From NCBI GenBank assembly GCA_000316135.1, contig JH993928.1, positions 9,307 through 34,962 on the forward strand: a stretch of DNA of 25,656 nt, written 5' to 3'. This document shows, in pieces, positions 1 to 8,990 of the stretch. Both the position numbers and the translations under genes were made by a program. The notes beneath the pieces were generated by a model. The model was not told where the DNA came from. It saw nothing but the letters and a program-made list of their open reading frames with translations, and searched no databases. Origin of the DNA: Trachipleistophora hominis (lineage: Eukaryota; Microsporidia; Pleistophoridae). The stretch's first letter is position 1. The number at the start of each line of letters is the position of its first letter.

Positions 1-123
1 TTCGTTTGCAATGATCTCGTACGTTTTATCCTCTATGGTTAAAATGAACGTTCCTGCAGTTGTTCTCACAATTTTTAGTAATTTTGGTATTTTCGCTAAT
101 TTCATTCCGGGGTTGTCGTACAT
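1..123 (-). CDS. 5' end of unknown gene, truncated by window edge (left paralogue)
   Basis: This is an open frame on the minus strand, starting with ATG at 123-121 and still open at position 1 (41 codons). The peptide begins MYDNPGMKLAKIPKLLK and continues through a hydrophilic segment ending near KTYEIIANE. I do not recognise the family. Support for it being a real gene comes from the paired copy at the other end of the window: the frame is open in both, and the start codon and upstream bases are identical. A CC dinucleotide lies 3 bases before the ATG (minus-strand CTACCGAAATG), like the CCC tract of other genes here. It differs from the right copy at residues 27 (Ile for Val), 39 (Ala for Val) and 41 (Glu for Asp). 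Confidence 0.65.
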   Translation of the reverse strand, partial: MYDNPGMKLAKIPKLLKIVRTTAGTFILTIEDKTYEIIANE

Positions 124-391
124 TTCGGTAGAAGTAGAATTGGTGTAAAGGATAAAAGAGAACAATCATGTAGAATTAAAACACGCGTATGGAAATAAAA
201 CATACGAACATTTACTGAAGGACTAAATAATCTTAATTTAGATAACAATACGTACGAGGATCACTTTAATGGCCTATAGTTTTCTTTCAAAGGCAATACA
301 ACAATTAACATTTTCGATGAGTATTTATTGACATAAATAAATGAGATATGATCTACGAACACGTGTCTGTTTTAGGATGTTCTAAATTATC
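1..391. repeat. Left copy of terminal inverted repeat (~391 bp)
   Basis: Reverse-complementing the last 390 bases of the window gives this sequence with about 12 differences, including one 1-base gap near position 311 (about 97% identity by hand alignment). Similarity stops abruptly after the shared TGTTCTAAATTATC (left end 391, right end 25267). The copy contains the start of a minus-strand gene (1-123) and its upstream region. The stretch 59-185 is identical in both copies. Whether this is a segmental duplication, a subtelomeric repeat or the point where an assembly broke cannot be decided from the window. Confidence 0.93.
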
Positions 392-1020
392 ATTCTTGCC
401 AAAGCATACTCAGTAAACATGTTTTGCAATGTTGATTCTTCGTTCTGAACTATTTATTGTTGTCATTGGCGTTTTACTGACAAGATTTCAATGTTTAGGA
501 CACCTTTCGCACGCCCATTTTTTCCTCTTCCAATTTTTTCAATCAGCTAAAGCAACAGAACAATGAAAGAAACAAGTATTCGAATCAGCTTGTGAATCAC
601 GCGGTGAAAGGCGGCGGTCTCACAGCATCACTTTTATAGCAATGACTATAAATCCGGTGACACATGATCGGCTTTCAAATAATGTTCGATAATTTTGACA
701 GGACTACTCTTGCCATAAACCTCTTATTGTAATTTTCTTCGCGGCGACCATGCGCGAGCGAGTAACTCCAGTGCGAATAAAATCATCATCAATATTAATA
801 AAAAGACAACTCGCAAATTGATTGCTCAGTTCGAGAAAAAATCAAAAAATATTATTTCATTTGTTCCTTATAATTTGTGAGTTATATATTTTTGTTTAAT
901 TAACCAATTCCTAAACCCACTTATCAGTTATTTATGATTGATGTTTAGTGACAATACTGCCATCAACTAAGAATTAGTTTTCCATTCTCTCTGTAAAATA
1001 CAAATAGTGCTGAAATGTTC

Positions 1021-1118
1021 AATTAAAATAAAATTAGAACAAAAAAGGAATAAGTCCTATCGAATGTGTACGAATTTTAATTTCCGTTTTATAAATGGAA
1101 TAGCACTGCTAGTATTGT
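1021..1118 (-). repeat. Dispersed ~100-bp degenerate repeat, copy 1
   Basis: Read on the minus strand, this segment starts ATACTAGCAGTGCTATTCC, continues TTTATAAAAC and later contains ATAGGACTTATTC. The first 30 bases match 8658-8687 with 2 differences. The whole segment aligns collinearly, at roughly 70% by eye, with 9198-9298 and shares the 13-base block ATAGGACTTATTC. It has no coding potential. Confidence 0.6.
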
Positions 1119-2542
1119 TAATAATTTTGTAAAACAGGCCTATCAACTGACAGTAACCAAGGAAATGTACGAAAACCCTCGATACCAATTAATAAGCCAA
1201 TTTTGTTTTTATTACATGCATATTTGCCGTTTGTGCTTTTATACTTTCTATCAATGACTGCTGAATGAACCGTTTCTTGAGAAGGAAATTTATCAAAATG
1301 TTTTGACTATCAACATGCGAGTAACACTTATAAAACTACATATTATATCGTTTTTATATAAACTACGTTTCTATTCACAGTTATTGCCGTATTAACAATT
1401 AAGTGAAAAAGACAATTCTTTTTATATGTTTTTTGTGTTAATTAGCCTTATTTCAAACGTATCAGGACAACTCGGAAGCTTATATGAATTTTGAAATGCT
1501 CTTTGTTTCACAATAGTATTTTTATGAAAATAAAGCTTTGATAGAAACGTATTGGTTTGCTTAAATGCTAAATGTAGAAACACCCGAAAAAAAAGCAAAA
1601 AAATATTTTGTGCGCGTAACGATTTAGTTGCTATAAAACCAACAGGATGCTTTTATTTCTTGATTGTTCATTTTTGTTTTTAAAAGAATTCTTGATAAGC
1701 GCTGGAAATAATATCAATATATTTTTACATTCATTCACGGGTTACTTCAATAAATAACTACTAAATAATCATCCATATAAAGTTCAGTGATAATTTTTTA
1801 GATTTCTTAACTTGTTTTGCACGCCATATGACCTACTCGTCTATTTCAACTACTTTTTTTTCATCCTTGAGATAAAATTCCTTATCCACAATTTGTAAAA
1901 TTTAAATACATGTTATATTTTACCAAAGTCTTAGAAAATTCCGTATGACAGGTCGTCACAATGATTATATACTAGACAATAATAATAGGATAAATAACAG
2001 GCGGGTTGATCAGTTTACAAACAATCAAAAGTTTTTATTCTACGTTTTGGTACGAAATAGAAAGTTCTGCTTCTATGCAATTTATGTATTCTGTAATTCA
2101 TTCAGTGATTATTTACGACCAATATTTCAGAGAAATTTCTAATACTGTACTGAAAATTGATTTTTGATACCAGTAAAAAAGGAAATTAATAGGTTTTATT
2201 AAAACAGAAACTAAGAACGAAAGTGAATAAATTTATTGAATATTGATCGATTTGATCTTCCGTTTTACAAAACAAATGTTATTAATGGTACTAAAACAGA
2301 ATTTAAATCGGACCATTCATTTCTTAAAAAATTTTTGGTTTTCAAAAAAATTTATTTGAACTTTTTCACGTGTTTATCTCAAGCAAAGGTTTCACATTAA
2401 ATACAATTATTATCCTACCAAACGAAATTAATAAATATTATATCATAATTCATAATCTGATTTTTTTGTCGATATTAAGTGTAATATGATCACCAAAAAA
2501 CTTGATCTACATCAAAGAAAACAACAATTTCAATGATCATAG

Positions 2543-2561
2543 GATGTACACGTTGTACATC
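2543..2561. other. Short perfect hairpin
   Basis: GATGTACA and TGTACATC are perfect complements separated by CGT, giving an 8-bp stem with a 3-base loop in AT-rich intergenic DNA. No function is evident. Confidence 0.4.
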
Positions 2562-2983
2562 TCGATAGTTTTATAGGATAAAATGTTATATTATACCAGA
2601 CTTTGTCATTATAACACAATAAATCTTATTTCGATCAGAATGGTATAATATAAACAAAAAATTCGAAAATACTTTTTATTTTAATCCAACATTCAATTTT
2701 AAAATAGTCATGTTAGTTCAATTATGATTCTATAATAGTTTATTATGTAAACAAACCCAGAACATCGTATATGAATAGTGTTATCATCTGACACAATAGA
2801 GATCTATTTTCACAACATAGTTTAGAGCACAACCACCAATCTCAATTTGTAATGAATTGATTATCCGCAGTAGAACCAACATTTTACAAAATCTTTCTCA
2901 CGGACGAATTAAAAATGAACACGTATCCAATGAAATATTTTTATACTGCAGTGGTTACACAGCTTTCTCGAACCAGGAACACT

Positions 2984-3110
2984 TATAAAATGAGCGGAAG
3001 GCACTCGTTGCATTTACTGCTACCACCGGTGATCAGTTCTACTGTACGACAGCAGATGCTGGAACTATAAGGGGGCTGCCAATATCCCCAGCAACTCACA
3101 TAGGCTCTAT
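2984..3110 (+). ncRNA. Candidate structured RNA: GC-rich island after a TATAAAA box
   Basis: Bases 2991-3110 have about 52% G+C by hand count, in surroundings near 30%, yet contain no long open frame. TATAAAA lies immediately upstream at 2984-2990. Within the island, CTGCT (3017-3021) can pair with AGCAG (3051-3055) and TGCTGG (3057-3062) with CCAGCA (3088-3093), giving two adjacent stem-loops. It does not match any snRNA, RNase P, SRP or tRNA signature I could recall. The strand is inferred from the TATA box. A decayed gene fragment is the main alternative. Confidence 0.3.
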
Positions 3111-3920
3111 ATTCAACTTAAAATAAATGCTTCTCGACTTTCCGCCTGTTCATTTATGATCTTAATTCGCTATCACAATCTGTGATTCCTCTTATCCTAA
3201 TGGAGAATCCATTTTTATTTGCTATCTGAGTAAGATGCCCGGTCATTAAGACCCTACAATGCAATTAATAGATAGTAAAATACTATCGAAGAAGTAGGAA
3301 GTAAATGCATCTATATATTCTTACTGTTCTCTAAGTTGGATAGCTATGTACATAGCGTTATAAAAATTAAGTAAAACAATCTACATTTATGACTCTTTTA
3401 CCATTTTCTTAGTATTCTCCATATATTAACAGCAGTTTCATATAACAAACATCATACAATCCATCTTGACGTGCTTTATAATCAAGTGTCGTTTATCATG
3501 TCACTCCTCTCAATCAAGGAGGATAATACAAGCGTCATTTAAGTTACAGAATCAAATACACGAAATAAAAAAATACTAGACTTGAAAAAATAATATGTAA
3601 TAAGCATCCAAAAAAATTTTTAAGTCTGATATAACTTTACAATGGCAAAATATAATAGGTAAATTTTGTTTAAATTGCTGAAGCGCAACTATAACTTCGG
3701 AGATATTATTCGATGATGTATTCATGACCGGCTTTTCTTATCGTTATCATTTAGTCACGACTTCTGTATTATAACAAAAATACTTACGTAAAAAGAAAAA
3801 ATTAAGTTTTAAAGTTTACCAAAGGATTATACATAAAATTCAATTGTTATATTTAACAAGAAATTATATCTGTATTTTGTTCTAGTCTGATATTCCATTG
3901 ATTTTTTATCATTTGGAAAC

Positions 3921-3929
3921 TATATAAGG
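3921..3929 (+). promoter_or_regulatory. TATA box of the signal-anchor protein gene
   Basis: TATATAAGG lies 19 bases before the ATG at 3949, with a poly-A tract between them. There is no CCC tract. The same arrangement, TATAAAA about 15-20 bases before an ATG preceded by ATATC, occurs at the broken secreted-protein gene at 10172. Confidence 0.4.
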
Positions 3930-3948
3930 CGAAAAAAAAATTGATATC

Positions 3949-5010
3949 ATGCCATATAAACGGGGATATTCGCCGACACCGCCACAGTTTTTGAAAATAA
4001 TCATTTTTTGTGTATTTTTTTCAACTTGTATAGTAACATCTGTGTTAATATGGACGTCAATTAAGGGATCCCATGTGTTTTCTTCAACGCATCCATCTGA
4101 TGAAGAGACAAAATTTCTTTGTGATTCTGAAGTTAACGGAAAAATGATCGATTTGGGATTTGAAGCTCCGAAAAATAATTATTATGGTTGTACGAACGAT
4201 GAGAATACTGATGAATACTATAATACTTGCTTGAAAGCAGCAAAAGTGCCAGCAATGAATGAAGAGAGAAAGGTTCAAACGATATTATTTGGAGGACGAG
4301 ACTTAAAAGTTGAGACAAAACTAGAATACAATATTCCGAACCCGCTTGATGAAGTTCAATATGATGTTAAAGATAGAAAATTGAACACTTTTAAGGAATC
4401 TGAGTCCAATGATGTCTTATGCGAAGGTTATGACACATCCACCTCTGTGAGTTATATACCGAAAAGGTATCCAGAAGGCAATAATTGGTATAATGGTGTA
4501 TATTCAATAAACATCAAACCATCGAATGGTTTGATTCGGGAAGATTATGAATTGAACAGTGATACGACCGAGAAATTGACAACAACTACGAAAACGGATA
4601 GTCAAATCGATAGCCAAATTGTGCTGCCTATCGAACATTCACGTAACTCATTCGAAAACACAAATGAGACGCTTCCAACTGAATTTTACTTCACGTTAAC
4701 CTATACGGAATGTGGTTTTTTAAACAACAGCGAATGTTTTTCAGATATTGATTTATCGGATTGCTTTGTTGAACATGATAGCAATTTGCCGGCAGAGAAG
4801 AGCTTAACAGAGTTTGAAAATGCGAATGATACCTATAAACCCGTACAATATGACAGTCATAACACAGGGTCACCAGCACGAAAGATGGATTCAACAAATT
4901 TACCACCAGGCAAAACACGAAACAAACTTTCGATATGGCAGAGGTTCAAAGCATTTATTTACAAGTTTTTCTCGCGTATTCGCTTGTTTACGAAATTTGT
5001 GCGTCAGTGA
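3949..5010 (+). CDS. Hypothetical signal-anchored or secreted protein, 353 aa
   Basis: I recognise no family. The protein starts with a short basic segment (MPYKRGYSPTPPQ) followed by one hydrophobic stretch at residues 15-36. This suits a signal anchor or a long uncleaved signal peptide, so residues 37-353 should face the ER lumen or cell exterior. That part is polar, rich in Asp, Glu, Asn, Ser and Thr, with scattered cysteines and several N-X-S/T sequons, including NETL, NNSE and NDTY. The last 30 residues are very different: strongly basic and aromatic (NKLSIWQRFKAFIYKFFSRI), able to form an amphipathic helix. The ATG at 3949 is the first in frame and follows a TATA box closely. Lineage-specific exported proteins of this shape are common in microsporidia. 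The function is unknown, but a real gene is likely from its length and codon structure. Confidence 0.75.
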   Translation: MPYKRGYSPTPPQFLKIIIFCVFFSTCIVTSVLIWTSIKGSHVFSSTHPSDEETKFLCDSEVNGKMIDLGFEAPKNNYYGCTNDENTDEYYNTCLKAAKVPAMNEERKVQTILFGGRDLKVETKLEYNIPNPLDEVQYDVKDRKLNTFKESESNDVLCEGYDTSTSVSYIPKRYPEGNNWYNGVYSINIKPSNGLIREDYELNSDTTEKLTTTTKTDSQIDSQIVLPIEHSRNSFENTNETLPTEFYFTLTYTECGFLNNSECFSDIDLSDCFVEHDSNLPAEKSLTEFENANDTYKPVQYDSHNTGSPARKMDSTNLPPGKTRNKLSIWQRFKAFIYKFFSRIRLFTKFVRQ

Positions 5011-6180
5011 GAAAGGAAACTCTTTCGTAAGAAGCATAAGTTAATTAAAATGATGTTTATCAGTTTCTTGATTTTCAGACGACTGTCAGCTTTTGTGATA
5101 TTACCAGCTTTTTCTATTTTATTGGACCATTAAATCATCCACATTATAGGCATGGTGTGTATAAAACTGTTTTTTATTCCAAGGATTCATTTAATAATAA
5201 CTTTAATTAGAAACGATGCATTATTACTTAATACTTTTCAACGACCATTAGATTAACATATGTGCTCATAAAATAACAAACACAAAAATATAGGCGATGA
5301 TAATAGTAAAATAAACATATTAAGCATATTTATAGTCATAACTTGTACATTTAAGGTTAAAAAATTTTACTTACCAATAACATTATTCAAGAAGCTTATT
5401 TAGTTCCTAGTAAGCGCTTTGTGTGCTAAAAGAGTTCGTTTGGGTATTTTAATGTGAATATGCACTTAATTAAATGTAATTTTAGAAAAAAACATTGGTA
5501 TGATTAAGTAAAGCTTTTTTTACTAAAAGTAGTTTAATTATTACCTCACACAACAACATCTAATCAAACTCAGTCTTCTGATAATTAAGCAAAGGTTAAT
5601 GCTGTTGAACGCGTCATTGTTTAAAAAGCAGAATCACGATTGGTAACATAATTGCACAAGGTTTTGTTTTCAGAAAAGAACAGATTGATTATGAAACAAC
5701 TATACGAACACAAATACACCACTATTAATAAATTTAGTGTGTAAATTTTGTCATGTATATTAGAATATTTTTAAATTAAAATTACATTTGGCAATTTTTT
5801 GCTAAAAGTGCTATTTAGTAGATATAATTGCTTTAGTACTCGTTTGTTTCTGTTCCATTGAGATCAGACATGGCCATCAAGCTTTGATCTGTAAATTATT
5901 GTTTTTCACAACACGTGTATGTGTTGTTTTGTATGTGGAATAGACATTTATGTAAAAAACTGTACGAGATAAGTTCTGTTATGTATTTACGGTGATGTTT
6001 TCTTTAACATACACTATAGAGAAGTGAACCGTGCTTAAATATAAATCGCATACCTCTATGTTGTACAGTTCTCCTAGTTGTGCTGATATTCTCTTCGAAC
6101 GAAGTATTTTTGAGCGACAAAAGAAATACCGGGATTTTTAGTACGTAAATATAAATATGTAGCAAAAAAAGAAATCCCCA
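5011..6180. other. AT-rich intergenic region before DHFR
   Basis: No open frame is supported. A 7-bp hairpin (ACAACAC/GTGTTGT, 5908-5927) is the only structure noted. TATA-like AAATATAAATA lies about 30 bases before the DHFR start. Confidence 0.55.
6176..6179 (+). promoter_or_regulatory. CCC-type start-site motif of DHFR
   Basis: CCCC ends one base before the ATG at 6181, within an otherwise A-rich leader. CCC-like motifs close to the start codon are documented for microsporidian genes. Here the motif supports ATG 6181 as the true start and implies a very short 5' leader. Confidence 0.55.
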
Positions 6181-6744
6181 ATGGATCGTACGCCGCTGCT
6201 TTCAAAAAACGACTTGAATGTCTTGGTCTGCTATACAAAAACAAAGCGTATCATCGGATACCAAGGCACAATTCCATGGATGGGAAGATTGAAAAGCGAT
6301 ATGAAATTCGTTTCAAAGCTGACAACAACAGGCAATGTTGCGCTAGTTATGGGCAGAAAAACATATGAGTCAATCGGAAGGCCGCTTCCAAAACGAGTTA
6401 ACATCGTTTTATCGACCACAATGGAAGACCAAAACGGAATCGTGGTGAAGAAATCGTTTGATGAAGCAATTAATTTCTGTCGAGAAAAGGAGTATGTTAC
6501 TGTCGTGTTTGGAGGTGAGGAGGTGTATCGGGTGGCTTTGAAGCGTAGATGTAGGATTTGGGCTACTGTGATCGATGATATGGATTTCTGCGGTGATACG
6601 TTCTTCCCAGAGGTTGATTGCAAGTATGAGTGTGTGAATGAGGATGTAATGCCGATTATTGGGGAGTGCGAAGGCGTGGAGTATAATGGTCAGGAATTTA
6701 TTGAGAACGGAATAAAATACTCGTTTTATACGGGTTATAATTAA
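6181..6744 (+). CDS. DHFR: Dihydrofolate reductase
   Basis: This enzyme reduces dihydrofolate to tetrahydrofolate with NADPH in the cytosol, supplying one-carbon carriers for thymidylate and purine synthesis. The 187-residue length is normal for a single-domain eukaryotic DHFR. Family landmarks in order are: the IPWMGRLKSDMKF segment at 31-43, with Asp40 in the place of the catalytic acid; the NADPH-binding MGRKTYESIGRPLP block at 57-70; VNIVLS at 73-78; the FGGEEVY glycine pair at 110-116; and the TFFPEV strand near the C terminus. The gene stands alone: no thymidylate synthase or serine hydroxymethyltransferase lies nearby, although those genes are clustered in some microsporidia. The start is fixed by the CCCC motif and by alignment of the first strand. 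No poly(A) signal of the AATAAA type is seen close to the stop. Confidence 0.96.
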   Translation: MDRTPLLSKNDLNVLVCYTKTKRIIGYQGTIPWMGRLKSDMKFVSKLTTTGNVALVMGRKTYESIGRPLPKRVNIVLSTTMEDQNGIVVKKSFDEAINFCREKEYVTVVFGGEEVYRVALKRRCRIWATVIDDMDFCGDTFFPEVDCKYECVNEDVMPIIGECEGVEYNGQEFIENGIKYSFYTGYN

Positions 6745-7737
6745 ATTTAATTAATTAGGAGCATTTGATTGAATTGTTACTATATCTTAAACACACATTG
6801 AACTTAGTAAGAAAGTGTTGTATTTACTGTTGTATGAAACAATAGCTCTTATGATCATTCACATAATTACAGTTTGTTTTTAATTTGTATTATTCTCTTA
6901 TATTCATTATTTGGCATATAGGCCTACACACCGATAGATTGTGATAGATTCGTGTAAATAGATTAATTTGCTATTATTGCATTTATTTTACAGTTGATCC
7001 TACGTAAATCGACCACTGTACTCGTACTTGCAGTGTTTGTGTCCTGAAAGATTTTTAAAATGAATTCATGAATATTTTAAATCCATATACCAAGGTTGAT
7101 GACTATGTTCAGTATCGGCGAATTAGAAAATGTTTAAATGTGGTGTGAGATAGTGAAAGTGAATAAAAACCCTTTATAGTAAAAAGTAATTAAAACCAAT
7201 ACGTGAGAAACTGGCAATAAAGAAGCGTAATTTGCTCAATAGTGAGTTATTTATAAACTTATCGATGAACATATTACTAAACAACATTTTGGTTCTAATA
7301 ACACGGTTTTCCCAAATCAAATATTGTTCTTTTTACTATGAGCTATTTAAATAAAAATGTTTAATTCACATTCATCTCATCATATAGACGCTCTTCTCGC
7401 AGCTTCTATTGCATTACGTATTCATAAGTATACATTGAAAGAGCTTTGCGCTATTTAATCTGACGATAGATGTATTTATAGAATATGGCGCGTTTTTTAT
7501 TGAGTAGAATACGAACAGAAATAAAGCGAACGCCTTGTACATATACAGGGACGTCCAGATGGGTCAGGATGTTTCTTTCATTGCTGGTTGGAAATTTCAT
7601 ACAGGAATTTTGAGAAGGAAGTATGATCAGTTGTTTCGTTTGCACGTGCAATTAAACGCATTTTTATGTTTTATTGCGATCTATCAATAGCCGACGTAAC
7701 GAAAAAATAAATTTTTTAAAAAGTCGCACCCTTGGAA
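6745..7737. other. AT-rich intergenic region before RPS4
   Basis: No supported gene. Short frames on both strands around 7451-7651 look like chance. The last 60 bases form the A-rich RPS4 leader ending in the CCC motif. Confidence 0.55.
7729..7731 (+). promoter_or_regulatory. CCC-type start-site motif of RPS4
   Basis: GCACCCTTGGAA precedes the ATG at 7738, with the CCC ending 6 bases before it. The motif resembles the one before the condensin gene (GCACCCCT), consistent with a shared initiation element. Confidence 0.5.
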
Positions 7738-8541
7738 ATGGTGAGAGGACCAAGAAAGCATCTAAAACGGTTAGCAGCACCAAAATCATGGTTACTCAAG
7801 AAGAACGTGGGAGTATTTGCACCACGCCCATCCACAGGCCCACATCGCCTGCAAGAGAGCATTCCACTGTCACTTCTACTCACAGACAAGCTTCAGTACG
7901 CACGCACGGGTAAAGAAGTAGGAAATATACTTAAAGAAAGAATGATAAAAATAAATGGCAGAATAAGAACTGACAAAAGATTTCCTGTGGGCATATTTGA
8001 CGTACTTTCTATCCCAAAGACAGGCGAACACTACAGGTTGTTGTACAATGTTGCAGGACGATTTATTCTTCACCAAATAAGTGAGGAGGAGAGCAAATTT
8101 AGGCTGTCAATAATCAGGAAGAAGCTGTTGAGGAAGGGCAAGGTACCATATTTGTACACGAATGATGGTGCGAGTTTCAGCTACTGCGATCAAGACATTG
8201 TGCCTAGTGATACGGTAAAAGTAGATTTGGAGACTGGAAGGATTTCGGATTTCCTTCACATATCCGTGGGCAACTTGGCATTCATTAAAAAGGGCCGAAA
8301 TATGGGATGTGTTGGTGTAATAACCAACATTGAAGAAAAAGGTGTTGAAGATTGTAAGGTGTACCTGGTGGACAAGAAGGGAAGAGTTTTTGCTACCCGA
8401 AAAGTGAATGTGTGTGTGATAGGGCCAGATGGTAATTCCTGGATAAGTCTACCAGAGAATGAGGGTGTCAAGCTTTCCGTGTTTGATGAGAGCAACATTA
8501 GGTACGAAGGTGAAACGTTGAAGGCAGCTGAGGACGGATAA
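7738..8541 (+). CDS. RPS4: 40S ribosomal protein S4 (eS4)
   Basis: This is a structural protein of the small ribosomal subunit, on the solvent face of the 40S body. The 267-residue length fits the family. The N terminus MVRGPRKHLKRLAAPKSW and the following GVFAPRPSTGPHRL block are diagnostic. An S4-type RNA-binding segment follows at roughly residues 42-82 (ending NGRIRTD), then the central eS4 domain and a KOW segment (GRNMGCVGVITN). The C-terminal VIGPDGNSWISLP motif is also conserved. The ATG at 7738 is chosen over an upstream in-frame TTG because the family starts with M-(A/V)-R-G-P-(R/K)-K. No intron is visible near the start, although some microsporidian ribosomal genes have one there. 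AATAAA overlaps the stop codon. Confidence 0.97.
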   Translation: MVRGPRKHLKRLAAPKSWLLKKNVGVFAPRPSTGPHRLQESIPLSLLLTDKLQYARTGKEVGNILKERMIKINGRIRTDKRFPVGIFDVLSIPKTGEHYRLLYNVAGRFILHQISEEESKFRLSIIRKKLLRKGKVPYLYTNDGASFSYCDQDIVPSDTVKVDLETGRISDFLHISVGNLAFIKKGRNMGCVGVITNIEEKGVEDCKVYLVDKKGRVFATRKVNVCVIGPDGNSWISLPENEGVKLSVFDESNIRYEGETLKAAEDG

Positions 8542-8545
8542 TAAA
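8540..8545 (+). terminator. Poly(A) signal AATAAA overlapping the RPS4 stop
   Basis: The TAA stop (8539-8541) is followed directly by TAAA, so AATAAA spans 8540-8545. A T-rich stretch follows. Poly(A) signals overlapping stop codons are a known microsporidian habit. Confidence 0.5.
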
Positions 8546-8650
8546 CGTTTTTATTTTCTAATCGGTGTTCAGGGCACAATTACCTGTTCTATTGTGAGAT
8601 AAATGCCTTTATCATCGTGTCTTAGTGTTTGTCTGATTGGTTATAAACTA

Positions 8651-8695
8651 TTTTATCTCATACTAGCTGTGCTATTCCGTTTATAAAACAAAGGT
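8651..8695 (+). repeat. Dispersed repeat, partial copy 3
   Basis: ATACTAGCTGTGCTATTCC followed by GTTTATAAAAC matches the inverted copy at 1021-1118 in 28 of the first 30 bases. It also resembles 9198-9240 (TATGCTAGCTGCACTATT...TTTATAACAC). The downstream half of the repeat is not recognisable here. Confidence 0.55.
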
Positions 8696-8810
8696 TAGAA
8701 AGGATTGGTCCAGCAAGGGGCATATTAAATAGGTGTTGAGAGGAGTGTTGATAATTAATCAAATATGTTTCTTCAAAAAAAGGATTTGTAGGTAAATTTT
8801 GATTCTGATT

Positions 8811-8990
8811 GACTCAGCCTTGAGAGGGAGAGCAATGCCAGCTACAACTTACGTGCTGAGATCGCCACTACGCTTGCAGCACACCTCTCCGTTGTTGTAG
8901 GAGTATGCAACGTTACTGTGCCAGGCTATGCATCAAATTCTTCCATGAACCGCAGGCTGGTGGGCCTGGTTCCTTCTGGTATGTAAGAGG
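8811..8990. ncRNA. Candidate structured RNA: GC-rich noncoding island
   Basis: Bases 8821-9000 contain 91 G or C out of 180 (51%) by hand count, against roughly 30% in the flanks. No frame gives a recognisable protein; the longest run is about 60 Cys-rich codons. Strong local pairing is visible. CTACAAC (8842-8848) pairs with GTTGTAG (8894-8900) and encloses GTGCTG (8853-8858) paired with CAGCAC (8877-8882). Separately, GAACC (8947-8951) plus AGGC (8954-8957) pair with GCCT (8964-8967) plus GGTTC (8968-8972). Possible identities are a spliceosomal, RNase P/MRP, SRP or snoRNA-type RNA, but I cannot match a diagnostic motif. Strand is undetermined. Confidence 0.4.

Larger units (their letters stand above)
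392..3948. other. Long AT-rich intergenic region
   Basis: No open frame here has a convincing protein. The longest, a 65-codon frame at 1945-2142, is Asn/Arg/Phe-rich and looks like chance. The region holds a copy of a dispersed repeat (about 1021-1118), two small GC-rich patches (about 598-625 and 740-775), a perfect 8-bp hairpin at 2543-2561 and a GC-rich island at 2991-3110. The rest is A/T-rich with no recognised signal. Confidence 0.6.

Noticed and set aside
1945..2142. 65-codon open frame.
   Set aside because: Composition follows the AT-rich background (Asn, Arg, Phe, Tyr), with no start motif and no recognisable domain.
6231..6623. 130-codon antisense frame opposite DHFR.
   Set aside because: It is the shadow of the DHFR codon pattern; DHFR has full family support.
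8821..8900. Partial resemblance of the GC-rich island to the Alu/7SL RNA sequence (AGCTAC, GAGATCGCCACT).
   Set aside because: The matches are short and not in the order or spacing of SRP RNA, and the conserved S-domain loop motifs are missing.
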